Below, in pieces: positions 53,514 through 62,725 of a stretch of DNA of 64,000 bases (position 1 is the first letter of the stretch; the number at the start of each line of letters is the position of its first letter). Location of the stretch: the NCBI RefSeq assembly GCF_018812025.1, contig NC_063054.1, positions 35,023,396-35,087,395 of the forward strand, written 5' to 3'. The notes under the pieces were generated by a model that saw only the letters and a list, made by a program, of their open reading frames with translations, was not told the DNA's origin and did no database searches. A program made the translations under genes and the position numbers. This DNA comes from Megalobrama amblycephala. Its lineage: Eukaryota; Chordata; Actinopteri; Cypriniformes; Xenocyprididae.

Positions 53514-54488
53514 ATGAATCTCACAGCAATGAACCAAACTGACGGCTGTCAGGAATATTTCTGTCCAGAGAGATCTGTTTCTTTATCTGTCTATGTGATT
53601 CTGTATGTGGCCGTAGCAGCTGTGGCTCTTCTGACCGTGTGTGGAAACCTGCTGGTCATCATCTCTGTTAGTCACTTCAAGCAGCTCCACACACCTGCTA
53701 ACGTCCTCATCCTCTCTTTGGCTGTGTCTGATCTGCTGGTTGGAGTTTTTGTGATGCCACTTTATTTGTCTGGTCTCATTGAGTCTTGTTGGATTTCTGG
53801 ACCAGTGATGTGCTCATTTTTAAAATTTGCAGATTTTCAAGCAACAAGCGTGTCTGTTCACACTGTGGCTCTAATCGCAGTTGATCGGTTTTTGGCTTTA
53901 AGTTATCCTTTTTTTTATTCTGAGAAAATCTCACCCACTGTGATCTGCATTGCCACTTTATTTAACTGGCTGTTTTCTCTCCTTTATAACTTCACTCTTC
54001 TCTTCATTAATGGAAACTTCACTGTCGTTTGTCCAGGAGAATGTGTTTATTTTGTTGACGAGGTTTCATCCCTCATTGATCTCCTGGTTGTGTTTCTTAT
54101 GCCATGTACGCTCATCATAATATTATACACTCATGTTTTTGTCATTGCTAAGAAACATGCGACTGCTATAAGAGCCCTTCAGGTTCACAAAAGCACCTCT
54201 AAAAACAGAGTCAGTGACAAATCAGAGCGAAAAGCTGCGATACTGCTGGGGATTCTGGTCTTTGTATTTCTTCTGTGTTTACTGCCATATTACATTTGTT
54301 CTTTAGTGGTTTCATATAATGCTGATGTGTTTTTAGTCAGAGATGTTGCTGTAATATTTTTTTTCCTGAACTCCACCATTAATCCCATCATTTATGCCTT
54401 ATTCTATCCCTGGTTTCAGAAAAGCTTAAAATTAATTTTCACATTTAAAGTGTTTAATAAAGACTCCTCCCTGATCATTGTGATGTAA
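53514..54488 (+). CDS. Trace amine-associated receptor, array gene 6, Asp3.32 restored (324 aa)
   Basis: Single-exon TAAR, same landmarks as its neighbours, but TM3 reads CSFLKFADFQATS where they have CSVFNFVTFQATS. So position 3.32 is Asp107 (GAT at 53832-53834), and Asp189 is kept at 5.42. It therefore has both acidic pocket residues, like the TAAR13-type genes at the other end of the window, though the rest of the protein clearly belongs to the Asp5.42-only group. ECL3 is shortened (SYNADVFLVRD). The tail ends SLIIVM. The leader carries the eight-codon frame (ATG 53491) with TGA overlapping the start. A two-charge (diamine or amino-alcohol) ligand is plausible but inferred. Confidence 0.93.
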   Translation: MNLTAMNQTDGCQEYFCPERSVSLSVYVILYVAVAAVALLTVCGNLLVIISVSHFKQLHTPANVLILSLAVSDLLVGVFVMPLYLSGLIESCWISGPVMCSFLKFADFQATSVSVHTVALIAVDRFLALSYPFFYSEKISPTVICIATLFNWLFSLLYNFTLLFINGNFTVVCPGECVYFVDEVSSLIDLLVVFLMPCTLIIILYTHVFVIAKKHATAIRALQVHKSTSKNRVSDKSERKAAILLGILVFVFLLCLLPYYICSLVVSYNADVFLVRDVAVIFFFLNSTINPIIYALFYPWFQKSLKLIFTFKVFNKDSSLIIVM

Positions 54489-55609
54489 GTCATTGAATGT
54501 AAGACAGAATGTTTCCCCTCTTTTCTCCTGTTGTTTATTTTCTTATATATACTTTGTCTAGGTTAATGTAAATTATTTTATCATATTAAATATGAGTCTT
54601 GACTACAAAACAGCTATTGAATTTCCTCAAATTACTAAAATACAGTTCGGTTTTCACACATCGATCTTTTTTGACAACAGGCTCAAATAGCAGAGTACTA
54701 AAATATAGACTAATGAGACTGAGATATATAGCACAGAATGGCAAAAGTGTATATATGTGAATTTTTTTTTTCTTTTTGTACTACATATTGTTATATAAAC
54801 ACCCATAGATTATAAGTATCCCAAACCAGGCCTTGTACATAATAATATTTTCAGTAAGGCGGATTCAGAGCTTCTAATATTTCTTAGAATAACTTGTTCG
54901 AATCATTCAAACTGAAAACTTGTTTCATTAATAGAGTCAACTTGAGTCACAATTTGTGAATCAAATTGAGCCAAAGGGAATATGAGGGTAAAAAATAATA
55001 GGTCACATTCAGTAATACTTTCTCTGATTTGCGTATTTTTCTGCACAGAAAAAGCTTCTGCCGGATTCACAACAGGCAAGTAGCCGCATAAATTTGTTCT
55101 CATTAATGTTGATGATTCAATAGGCCTATATTATAAATTAGGGAGCACTTGACGCAAATTTGAATAAAACAGGTTCAAACCATGTCCATGACAGAAGGGC
55201 TTTTAAAACATAACAAAAAAATGTTATATAGACCCAGAATAGGATACATGTGATCGCATTTCAAACCTCTCATTTGCTGGCTGTGCATATGCCAATACAG
55301 ACTGCATTTTTATTGTGTCATTTTTTAAATTGTTACAAGGAAATAATGAATACTTCAATAAGGTTATTGTATTGTATTTTTATGGTTATTTTCATAATGT
55401 TTGTTGTGGAGTGTGGGACACCTCAATCTAGTTTCTATCTATCACAAGAATGAAGCATAATGCAAATTCAACGAATCCTCACATTTTGCAGCAATTTTGT
55501 ATTCTTCCAAAGAAAATTTCCACCAAACAAGTTAATTTGAGGGGGATAATCAACGATGGCTAATCAAAAAAGAGACAAAAAAAGATAAATATGTGTTCAA
55601 CTGTGTCAC
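54489..55609. other. Receptor 3' flank, no gene seen
   Basis: AT-rich, with T-runs near 54763. No repeat or gene recognised before the gypsy LTR. Confidence 0.45.
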
Positions 55610-56056
55610 TGTCACAGACACGGCAGGCTCCAGCATCCACCAATCACAGCGCACACCTTCCCCTGAGTACTAATCACCACCACCTGCATGTCATCAGCAC
55701 ATTCATCACAGCACTATCTAAGACACTCACACACACAGTCACATTGTCCGGTCTCTTTGCATCAAGGAACTTACCTCTATGCTTACCTCAAGGACTCCCA
55801 TTGCTATTTACCTGCCTCCTGTGTCTCCGTACTACCTCCTATGCTCCAAGTCTGTATGTGAGTGTCATCCATCAGCATTGTCTCCAGTCTGCTACCGCTG
55901 CCAACCTGCAAACCACAAAGGACAGTATTATCACCCATTCATTCATTCACTTCTACAACCATTATCTACTCACCTGTTGTCACTGTAACCTCTGCTTGTG
56001 TCCAATAAACTACCTTAACTGTTATCTTCTGTCTCCGACTGGTACATATTGTAACA
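55610..56056 (+). repeat. Gypsy 5' LTR
   Basis: 447 bp, TG...CA ends, CCAATAAACTACCTTAAC polyadenylation region near its end. Its relatives are the 3' LTR and the solo LTR at 15525-15976. Confidence 0.9.
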
Positions 56057-56087
56057 GAAGACCGGACCATAACAGCGAGACACAAGC

Positions 56088-59078
56088 ATGAGTCACTCCG
56101 ACCCATTCCAGGATTTAGTGGATGCATTTCGCCGTACTTTCTCCGTTCAACCACCACCGCCAACGCCAGCACCAGCACCAGCCATCACTTCCGCATCCAC
56201 CGCCACTTCTTCCTCACCGCCAGTTTACGCCAGTCCCATGGCCAAACCGGCCCCCTACTCTGGTTCGGCAGAGGATTGCAACGGATTCCTCCTGCAATGC
56301 TCCCTGACCCTGGAGATGCAACCGCACTTGTTCCCCACGGAATACTCAAAGGTATCGTTTTTAATTTCACAATTATCAGGAAAAGCTCTCCAGTGGGCCG
56401 ATTCCATTTGGTCCCAAAATAATCCTGTAACCCAGACTTATTCCGGCTTCGTAGATCACTTCAAGGAAGTATTTGGAAAACCTTCATGGGACTCTTGTAT
56501 TGGTGAGAAGCTCTATAATTTGAAACAAGGGAAAATGTCTGTTAACGAATATGCTCTTCAATTCAGAACCCTCGCTGCTAGAAGCGGATGGAATGAACAG
56601 GCGCTACTAACTTCCTATCGCCAGGGATTGGATCCTCGAGTGAGGTTGCATCTCGCTGCATACGAGGATACCATCGGCCTAGAACGATTCATCCAGCTGT
56701 CAATCCATTTTGCCACTCGTATGCAGTCATGTCTCGAAGAGCACCAGGGTCAGTCGCAGCTCAACACCTTCCTCTGCCGGCCAGATTCCGTCAGCACTCC
56801 AGAACCAGCCACCGAACCCATGCAAGTGGAATCTACACGTCTAACACCCGCTGAACGGCAGAGAAGGCTGACCCAGAACCTATGTTTATATTGTGGCTCT
56901 CCTGGGCATGTAACCTCCACATGCCCAACACGTTCTCCACGCCCCATGGTGAGTGCCATCATCTCTACTCTCCAGACTATGAAACCACTTACCACTACTG
57001 TAACACTTACTGCTGATGATGTTTCAATTCCAGTATCCGCACTCCTCGATTCTGGGTCAGCAGGAAACTTCATCTCTGGTGCCCTCTGCCGTCAGCTCGA
57101 CCTCAAGACCAAGAACACGCCGTCAACCTACCAGATCCACTCAATAACTGGCAAACCTGTGAGTAGAAGACATGTCAGTCGTAGTATTGGACCACTGCAA
57201 CTTCAAGTCGGACTACTTCATGTTGAGGACATTCATCTGCTGGTTCTGGAGGGTTCCACCACTGACGTGATACTAGGGCGCCCGTGGTTGGAGCAGCACA
57301 ACCCCATCCTCTCTTGGAAAACGGGAGAAGTCCTGAAGTGGCGCAACACCTGTTTTTCCAACCTCATCCGGATACCCGAGGGGGATGAGTGGAAGACCGC
57401 CTTCGTCACGCCCACTGGCCACTACGAATACCTGGTGATGCCTTACGGCCTGGTCAGCGCCCCCTCCGTATTCCAGGACTTCATCCATGAGGTGCTCCGG
57501 GAGTTCCTCCACAAGTTTGTGCTGGTCTACATCGACGACATCTTGATCTACTCCCGGAGCATGGCCAACCATCGCCGTCACGTTGCGGAGGTCCTGCAAC
57601 ACGTGAGAGAATTCCAGCTCTTCCTTAAAGCCAAGAAATGTTCCTTCCACCAGTCAGTGCAGTTCCTTGGATATAACGTCGATCACAGTGGCATCCGGAT
57701 GGACGAGGGGAAGGTGGCAGCCATTAAGAACTGGCCCACACCCACAACAATGAAGGAACTCCAACATTTCCTCGGCTTCGCCAATTTCTACAGACGTTTC
57801 ATCCACTACAGCTCCATCACCGGGCCGCTCACAAGCCTCCTCTGCAATAAACCCAAGTCTCTGTCCTGGACTCCAGCTGCCACAGAAGCATTCGACATCC
57901 TCAAGAAGGCCTTCACCACCGCTCCTCTCCTGGTCCACCCTGACCCAGACAAACCCTTCATTGTGGAAGTGGATGCCTCCACCACAGGAGTAGGAGCGGT
58001 ACTCTCACAGCAGCAGGGGAATCCGAGCCGCCTCCATCCATGTGCCTTCTTCACCTGCAAGCTCAACCCTGCGGAAGTTAACTACAATATCGGCAACCGA
58101 GAACTTCTTGCTCTCAAGTTGGCCCTCAAGGAGTGGAGGCATTGGTTGGAGGGAGCCAGACACCCGTTCCTGGTACTAACTGACCATAAAAATCTGGAGT
58201 ACCTCCGAGCTGCTAAAAGACTCAACCCCAGACAGGCCCATTGGGCGCTGTTCTTCACACACTTTAACTTCACCATCTCCTACCGACCTGGCTCCAGAAA
58301 TATCAAAGCAGATGCCTTATCAAGACTTCATGCTCCAGAAGAAAACACCAAAGAACCTGAATCCATTCTCCCTGAGCAGATAATTGTCAGCCCCATCACC
58401 TGGTCCACCGAGACCCTTCCCTCCTCCAATGCCTCCACCAACACTCCGCCGGGTTGCCCACCGGGCTTGCAGTATATCACCAGGACACGGCGCACTCCAC
58501 TTATTCACTCTGCCCACTCTTCACTCGGCACTGGCCACCCGGGGGTCAGTGAAACCCTCTCGCTGCTGAAGGAGCGCTTCTGGTGGCCCAACATGGCAGC
58601 CGATGTCAGAAGGTATGTGCAGGGATGCAAGGAAAGTGCCATCTTGAAGAGCCCACGCCATCTACCATCCAGCAAGCTTCTTCCTCTGCCAGTTCCTAAT
58701 CGACCCTGGTCACACCTAGGAGTTGATTTCGTCACTGACCTCCCAGCCTCCAATGGATGTACCTGCATACTAGTTGTGGTGGACAGGTACTCTAAATCAT
58801 GTTGTCTCATCCCTCTGAATGGACTCCCCACTGCTATGGAAACTGCTGAAATCATGTTTAACCATGTGTTCCGATACTACGGTATCCCCGAAGGCATCGT
58901 GTCTGATAGAGGACCGCAGTTCATCTCCCGAGTGTGGAAGGCATTTCTCTCGCTCCTAGGTGTGACCGTCAGCCTCTCGTCAGGATACCATCCACAGTCA
59001 AATGGGCAGACGGAAAGGAAGATTCAAGAGATTGGTTGCTTCCTCTGTACCTTCTGTCATAGCCACCAGGACTCTTGA
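56088..59078 (+). pseudogene. Gypsy gag-pol, internally deleted
   Basis: Gag N-terminus MSHSDPFQDLVDAFRR; CCHC zinc knuckle CLYCGSPGHVTSTC (about residue 266); aspartic protease LLDSGSAGNF (about 320). At about 57356-57360 the sequence jumps from the protease linker (GEVLKWRNTCFS) to the middle of RT (NLIRIPEGDEWKTAF), so the RT fingers with the first catalytic Asp are missing. VYIDDILIYS follows (about 481), then RNase H (VEVDAST, LTDHKNLEYL, ADALSRL). The integrase zinc-binding HHCC module has lost its second Cys (CKESAI). Integrase Asp, Asp and Glu boxes (VDFVTDL, VSDRGPQF, NGQTERK) remain. TGA at 59076-59078 sits where a Trp codon is usual. The deletion keeps frame, giving a long but inactive ORF. 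Confidence 0.9.
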
Positions 59079-59891
59079 AACCAGTACCTGGGTTGGGCCG
59101 AGTACGCGCAGAACTCCCTTCGCCAGACTTACACCCTTCCAGTGCATACTCAATTACCAACCCCCACTGTTCCCCTGGACCAGGGAACCATCGGACATAC
59201 CATCTGTGGATTACTGGTTCTGACAGAGAGGGTCTGGGACTTAGCCCATCACCAGCTGCAACATGCTCTTCCTAGGCGCAAGATGACAGCAGACCTTCGC
59301 CGCTCCGAAGCTCCTGCATACCAACCTGGACAGAAGGTCTGGCTGTCCACCAGGGACATCCGTCTGCGCCTACCATGCCATAAGCTGAGTCCCAGGTTCA
59401 TTGGCCCATTTACCATCTCAGAGCAGGTCAAACCAGTCACCTACAAGCTCCAGTTACCACCTGAGTATCACATTCACCCCACATTCCATGTGTCACTTCT
59501 GAAACCTCACCACCCTTCAGTTCCTCTCTCCACAGAGCCTGGTGTGACCAAAGCCGAGCCCCCCCTTCCACTCATACTGGAGGACAGAGCTGCATATGAG
59601 GTGCGAGAGATCTTGGACTCCCGATGCCGTGGTGGTCAGCTCGAGTATCTCGTGGACTGGGAGGGTTACGGTTCTGAGGAACGTTCCTGGATTCCACGTA
59701 ACGACATTCTCGATCCCAACCTGCTAGACACCTTCCACGCTGCTCATCCCAACAGACCTGCCCCTCGTGGAAGAGGAAGACCACCACGACGTTGGGGTCC
59801 TCGGCCCTCAGGAGCGGGCCGTGGAGGGGGAGGTACTGTCACAGACACGGCAGGCTCCAGCATCCACCAATCACCGCACACCTTCCCCTGA
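59079..59891 (+). pseudogene. Gypsy integrase C-terminus with chromodomain
   Basis: After the stop at 59078 the integrase continues ([14 protein letters not shown]), shifts frame near 59130 and again near 59220, then runs open to 59891: KVWLSTRDIRLRLPCHKLSP, FHVSLLKPHHPS and a chromodomain (YEVREILDSRCRGGQLEYLV, DWEGYGSEERSWIP). The chromodomain, which targets integration to modified histones in chromoviruses, places the element in that gypsy branch. The ORF end overlaps the start of the 3' LTR. Confidence 0.88.
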
Positions 59892-60284
59892 GTACTAATC
59901 ACCGCCACCTGCATCTCATCAGCGCACTCATCACCAGCACTATTTAAGACACTCACACACACAGTCACATTGTCCGGTCTCGTTCGCATCAAGGAACTTA
60001 CCTCTATGCTTACCTCCAGGACTCCCATTGCTACTTACCTGTCTCCTGTGTCTCTGTACTACCTCCTGTGCTCCAAGTCTGTGTGTGAGTGTCATCCGCC
60101 AGCATTGTCTCCAGTCTGCTACCACTGCCAACCTGCAAACCACAAAGGACAGTATTATCACCCATTCATTTATTCACTTCTACAACCATTATCTACTCAC
60201 CTGTTGTCACTGTAACCTCTGCTTGTGTCCAATAAACTACCTTAACTGTTATCTTCTGTCTCCGAATTGGTACATATTGTAACA
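59837..60284 (+). repeat. Gypsy 3' LTR
   Basis: 448 bp, preceded by the polypurine tract. It differs from the 5' LTR, for example GTCTCGTTCGCATC versus GTCTCTTTGCATC. Confidence 0.9.
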
Positions 60285-60750
60285 GCTACATTACTGCAGT
60301 AAATTATATTGTAAAGTGAGCAGGGCTGGACTGGCCATTGAACCATGAAGCAGATTCTATCTTGTTTAGCTTAGGCTAAAGAATAAATACATTTTCAGTG
60401 TGTGTACAGGTTCAATGTGTATAATTTGATTTCATAAAATGATTTTAAAAGTAAATATGAACATCTTAAAACTTAATATGTTCAATTGTAACTTAAAGAC
60501 AGAGACACAGAGCCGGCCTATAGATGCTGTCCTGTGTTTTTCTTTTTTTGTCCACCTCCAGTTCAGCTCAAGGTGAAGGTTTGGTTGTTTAGTGTGGCTC
60601 AGTCAGCCCCTGCTGGTAGATGCTGTAATTTCAGCATTCTGGGGGTAAAGATCATCTTTCTCTAATGAAGGCCATTGAAAACTAGCTGTGTTCAGACAGA
60701 GATTTCTTTGCAAGCAAAATAAAAGAACACTTAATATGCTTTATATAAAC
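60285..60750. other. Intergenic, no gene seen
   Basis: Unique-looking sequence between the gypsy element and the promoter block of the last receptor. No feature recognised. Confidence 0.45.
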
Positions 60751-60756
60751 ACACGT

Positions 60757-60910
60757 TTATTTCTATATGACACTCTTCAGCTCTTTTCTTCTGGATGAAC
60801 AGAATCAGTTGATCTCCCAGCTGTATATTCTCCTCCCTTGATGCTGCCAGTCTCGGAAAGAGTCAACATGCCAAGTGAATAAAAGGCAGTGTTAGTTGTA
60901 GCCCATCTTT
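60757..60910 (+). promoter_or_regulatory. Promoter block, gene at 61042, TATA changed
   Basis: CTCTTTTCTTCTGGATGAAC, GTTGATCTCCCAGCTGTATA, CTCCCTTGATGCTGCCAG, AGAGTCAACATGCCAAG. The TATA box TATAAAAG is AATAAAAG here (60878-60885), the only array copy with that change, and the upstream GTGT is GTGA. Confidence 0.65.
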
Positions 60911-61041
60911 ATCTGGTATTGTGAAGCCCCCAGAAGTGACTTGAGTTTCATCTTCAGAGATCTTTATTATATTTATTTTTTATATGAAGGAAGTAACAGG
61001 GAACAACACTATGTTTGGGTGTTTTTTCCAAGTACTTCAGA

Positions 61042-62022
61042 ATGAATCTCACAGCATTGAACCAAACTGATGGCTGTCAGGAATATTTCTGTCCAAAGAG
61101 ATCTGTTTCTTTATCTGTCTATGTGATTCAGTATGTGGCCACAGCAGCTGTGGCTCTTCTGACTGTGTGTGGAAACCTGCTGGTCATCATCTCTGTTAGT
61201 CACTTCAAGCAGCTCCACACACCTGCTAACATCCTCATCCTCTCTTTGGCTGTGTCTGATCTGCTGGTCGGAGTTTTTGTGATGCCACTTCATTTGTCTT
61301 GGCTCATTGAGTCTTGTTGGATTTCTGGACCAGTGATGTGCTCAGTTTTCAATTTTGTGACTTTTCTTGCGACAAGCGTGTCTGTTCACACTGTGGCTCT
61401 AATCGCAGTTGATCGGTTTTTGGCATTACGCTCGCCTTTCGTTTACTCTGAGAAAATCTCACCCACTGTGATCTGCATTGCAACTTTATTTAACTGTCTG
61501 TTTTCACTCCTTTATAACATCACTCTTCTCTTCATTAATGGAAACTTCACTGATGTCACATGTCCAGGAAAATGTGTTTATATTATTAATAGGGTTTCAT
61601 CCCTCATTGATCTCCTGGTTGTGTTTCTTGTGCCATGTACACTCATCATAATATTATACACTCATGTTTTTGTCATTGCTAAGAAACATGCGACTGCTAT
61701 AAGAGCCCTTCAGGTTCACAACAGCACCTCTAAAAACAGAGTCAGTGACAAATCAGAGCGAAAAGCTGCGATTCTGCTGGGGATTCTGGTCTTTGTATTT
61801 CTTCTGTGTTTACTGCCATATTACATTTGTTCTTTAGTGATTCCATACAATAATGATGACTTGTTTCATGTCAGAGATGTTGCTGTAATATTATTTTTCC
61901 TGAACTCCACTATTAATCCCATCATTTATGCCTTATTCTATCCCTGGTTCCAGAAAAGCTTAAATTTAATTTTCACATTTAAAGTGTTTAAAAAAGACTC
62001 CTCCCTGATGAATGTGATGTAA
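61042..62022 (+). CDS. Trace amine-associated receptor, array gene 7 (326 aa)
   Basis: Single-exon TAAR with T107 at 3.32, D190 at 5.42, DRF, and [16 protein letters not shown]. The most conserved TM4 residue Trp4.50 is Cys152 (TGT at 61495-61497; FNCLFSLL versus FNWLFSLL). ECL2/TM5 reads CPGKCVYIINRVSS where others have acidic VDEVSS. Combined with the altered TATA box these could mark early decay, but the reading frame is complete. The ATG at 61042 is set by homology. The eight-codon leader frame of its sisters has lost its ATG (GTG), while the alternative longer frame from ATG 61011 overlaps the start. Confidence 0.92.
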   Translation: MNLTALNQTDGCQEYFCPKRSVSLSVYVIQYVATAAVALLTVCGNLLVIISVSHFKQLHTPANILILSLAVSDLLVGVFVMPLHLSWLIESCWISGPVMCSVFNFVTFLATSVSVHTVALIAVDRFLALRSPFVYSEKISPTVICIATLFNCLFSLLYNITLLFINGNFTDVTCPGKCVYIINRVSSLIDLLVVFLVPCTLIIILYTHVFVIAKKHATAIRALQVHNSTSKNRVSDKSERKAAILLGILVFVFLLCLLPYYICSLVIPYNNDDLFHVRDVAVILFFLNSTINPIIYALFYPWFQKSLNLIFTFKVFKKDSSLMNVM

Positions 62023-62522
62023 GTCATTGAATGTAAGACAGAATGTTTCTTCTCTTTTTTTATCACATTTTTCATATATGCTTTGTCTATAGGTCAATGT
62101 ATTTTTCTTCATTATTTTGTCATATTAAACATGGGTCTAGACTATAAAACATCTGTTGAATATTTCCTCAATTATTGCAGAGATAGAGTATATTTAACAC
62201 ACATTGACATTTTTGACAGACTTGTAAGGGTCGTTGTTTAACATGTTGTAATGTGAACACCAGATTATAGCTGCTTCATGTGTCACAAACATTACATTGG
62301 CCTTGCACATATAATAGGCCTACACTGTAAAAAAAAAAAATAAATAAATAAATAAAATAGTCAAATGACTGGCAGCTATGGCTATCAAACAAAAACCATA
62401 AAAAAATACACTGTAAAATGTTAACCAAAGCTAGCAATAGCAATATGCATGAGCTAATGTAACTGGTGCATTAGTGATTAAACAGTTACTGCTTTTGATA
62501 TAAAGCAACATGCAGCATAACA

Positions 62523-62555
<33 letters not shown>

Positions 62556-62725
62556 CCATCCTGGACTGAAGCACAGGCTTTACTCTTCAGCACAATGGTG
62601 ACCCTCAAAACTCTACATTACAGAAACAATACAGAAACCCTTTTAATCCCAACAGAACATTAAACATTATCAGATCTCTCGAGATCTCAGCATCTTCACT
62701 TTTTACAATCCAGTTTGACTATTTC
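62023..62725. repeat. Duplicated receptor 3' flank
   Basis: Matches 50831-51660 behind the gene at 49853, with longer poly(T) (about 62526-62553) and a TAAA repeat (about 62340). The match ends abruptly at GACTATTTCTT (62727), where poly(T) begins. Confidence 0.75.

Larger units (their letters stand above)
55610..60284 (+). mobile_element. Ty3/gypsy chromovirus LTR retrotransposon, defective
   Basis: LTRs 55610-56056 and 59837-60284 (TGTCACAGACACGGCAGG ... TATTGTAACA) flank gag-pol. A polypurine tract GTGGAGGGGGAGGTAC precedes the 3' LTR. The 5-bp flanks GTCAC and GCTAC do not match exactly. The LTRs differ by several substitutions and small indels, so the insertion is not very recent. Coding lesions: an internal deletion in RT, a stop, and frameshifts in integrase. 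Confidence 0.93.
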
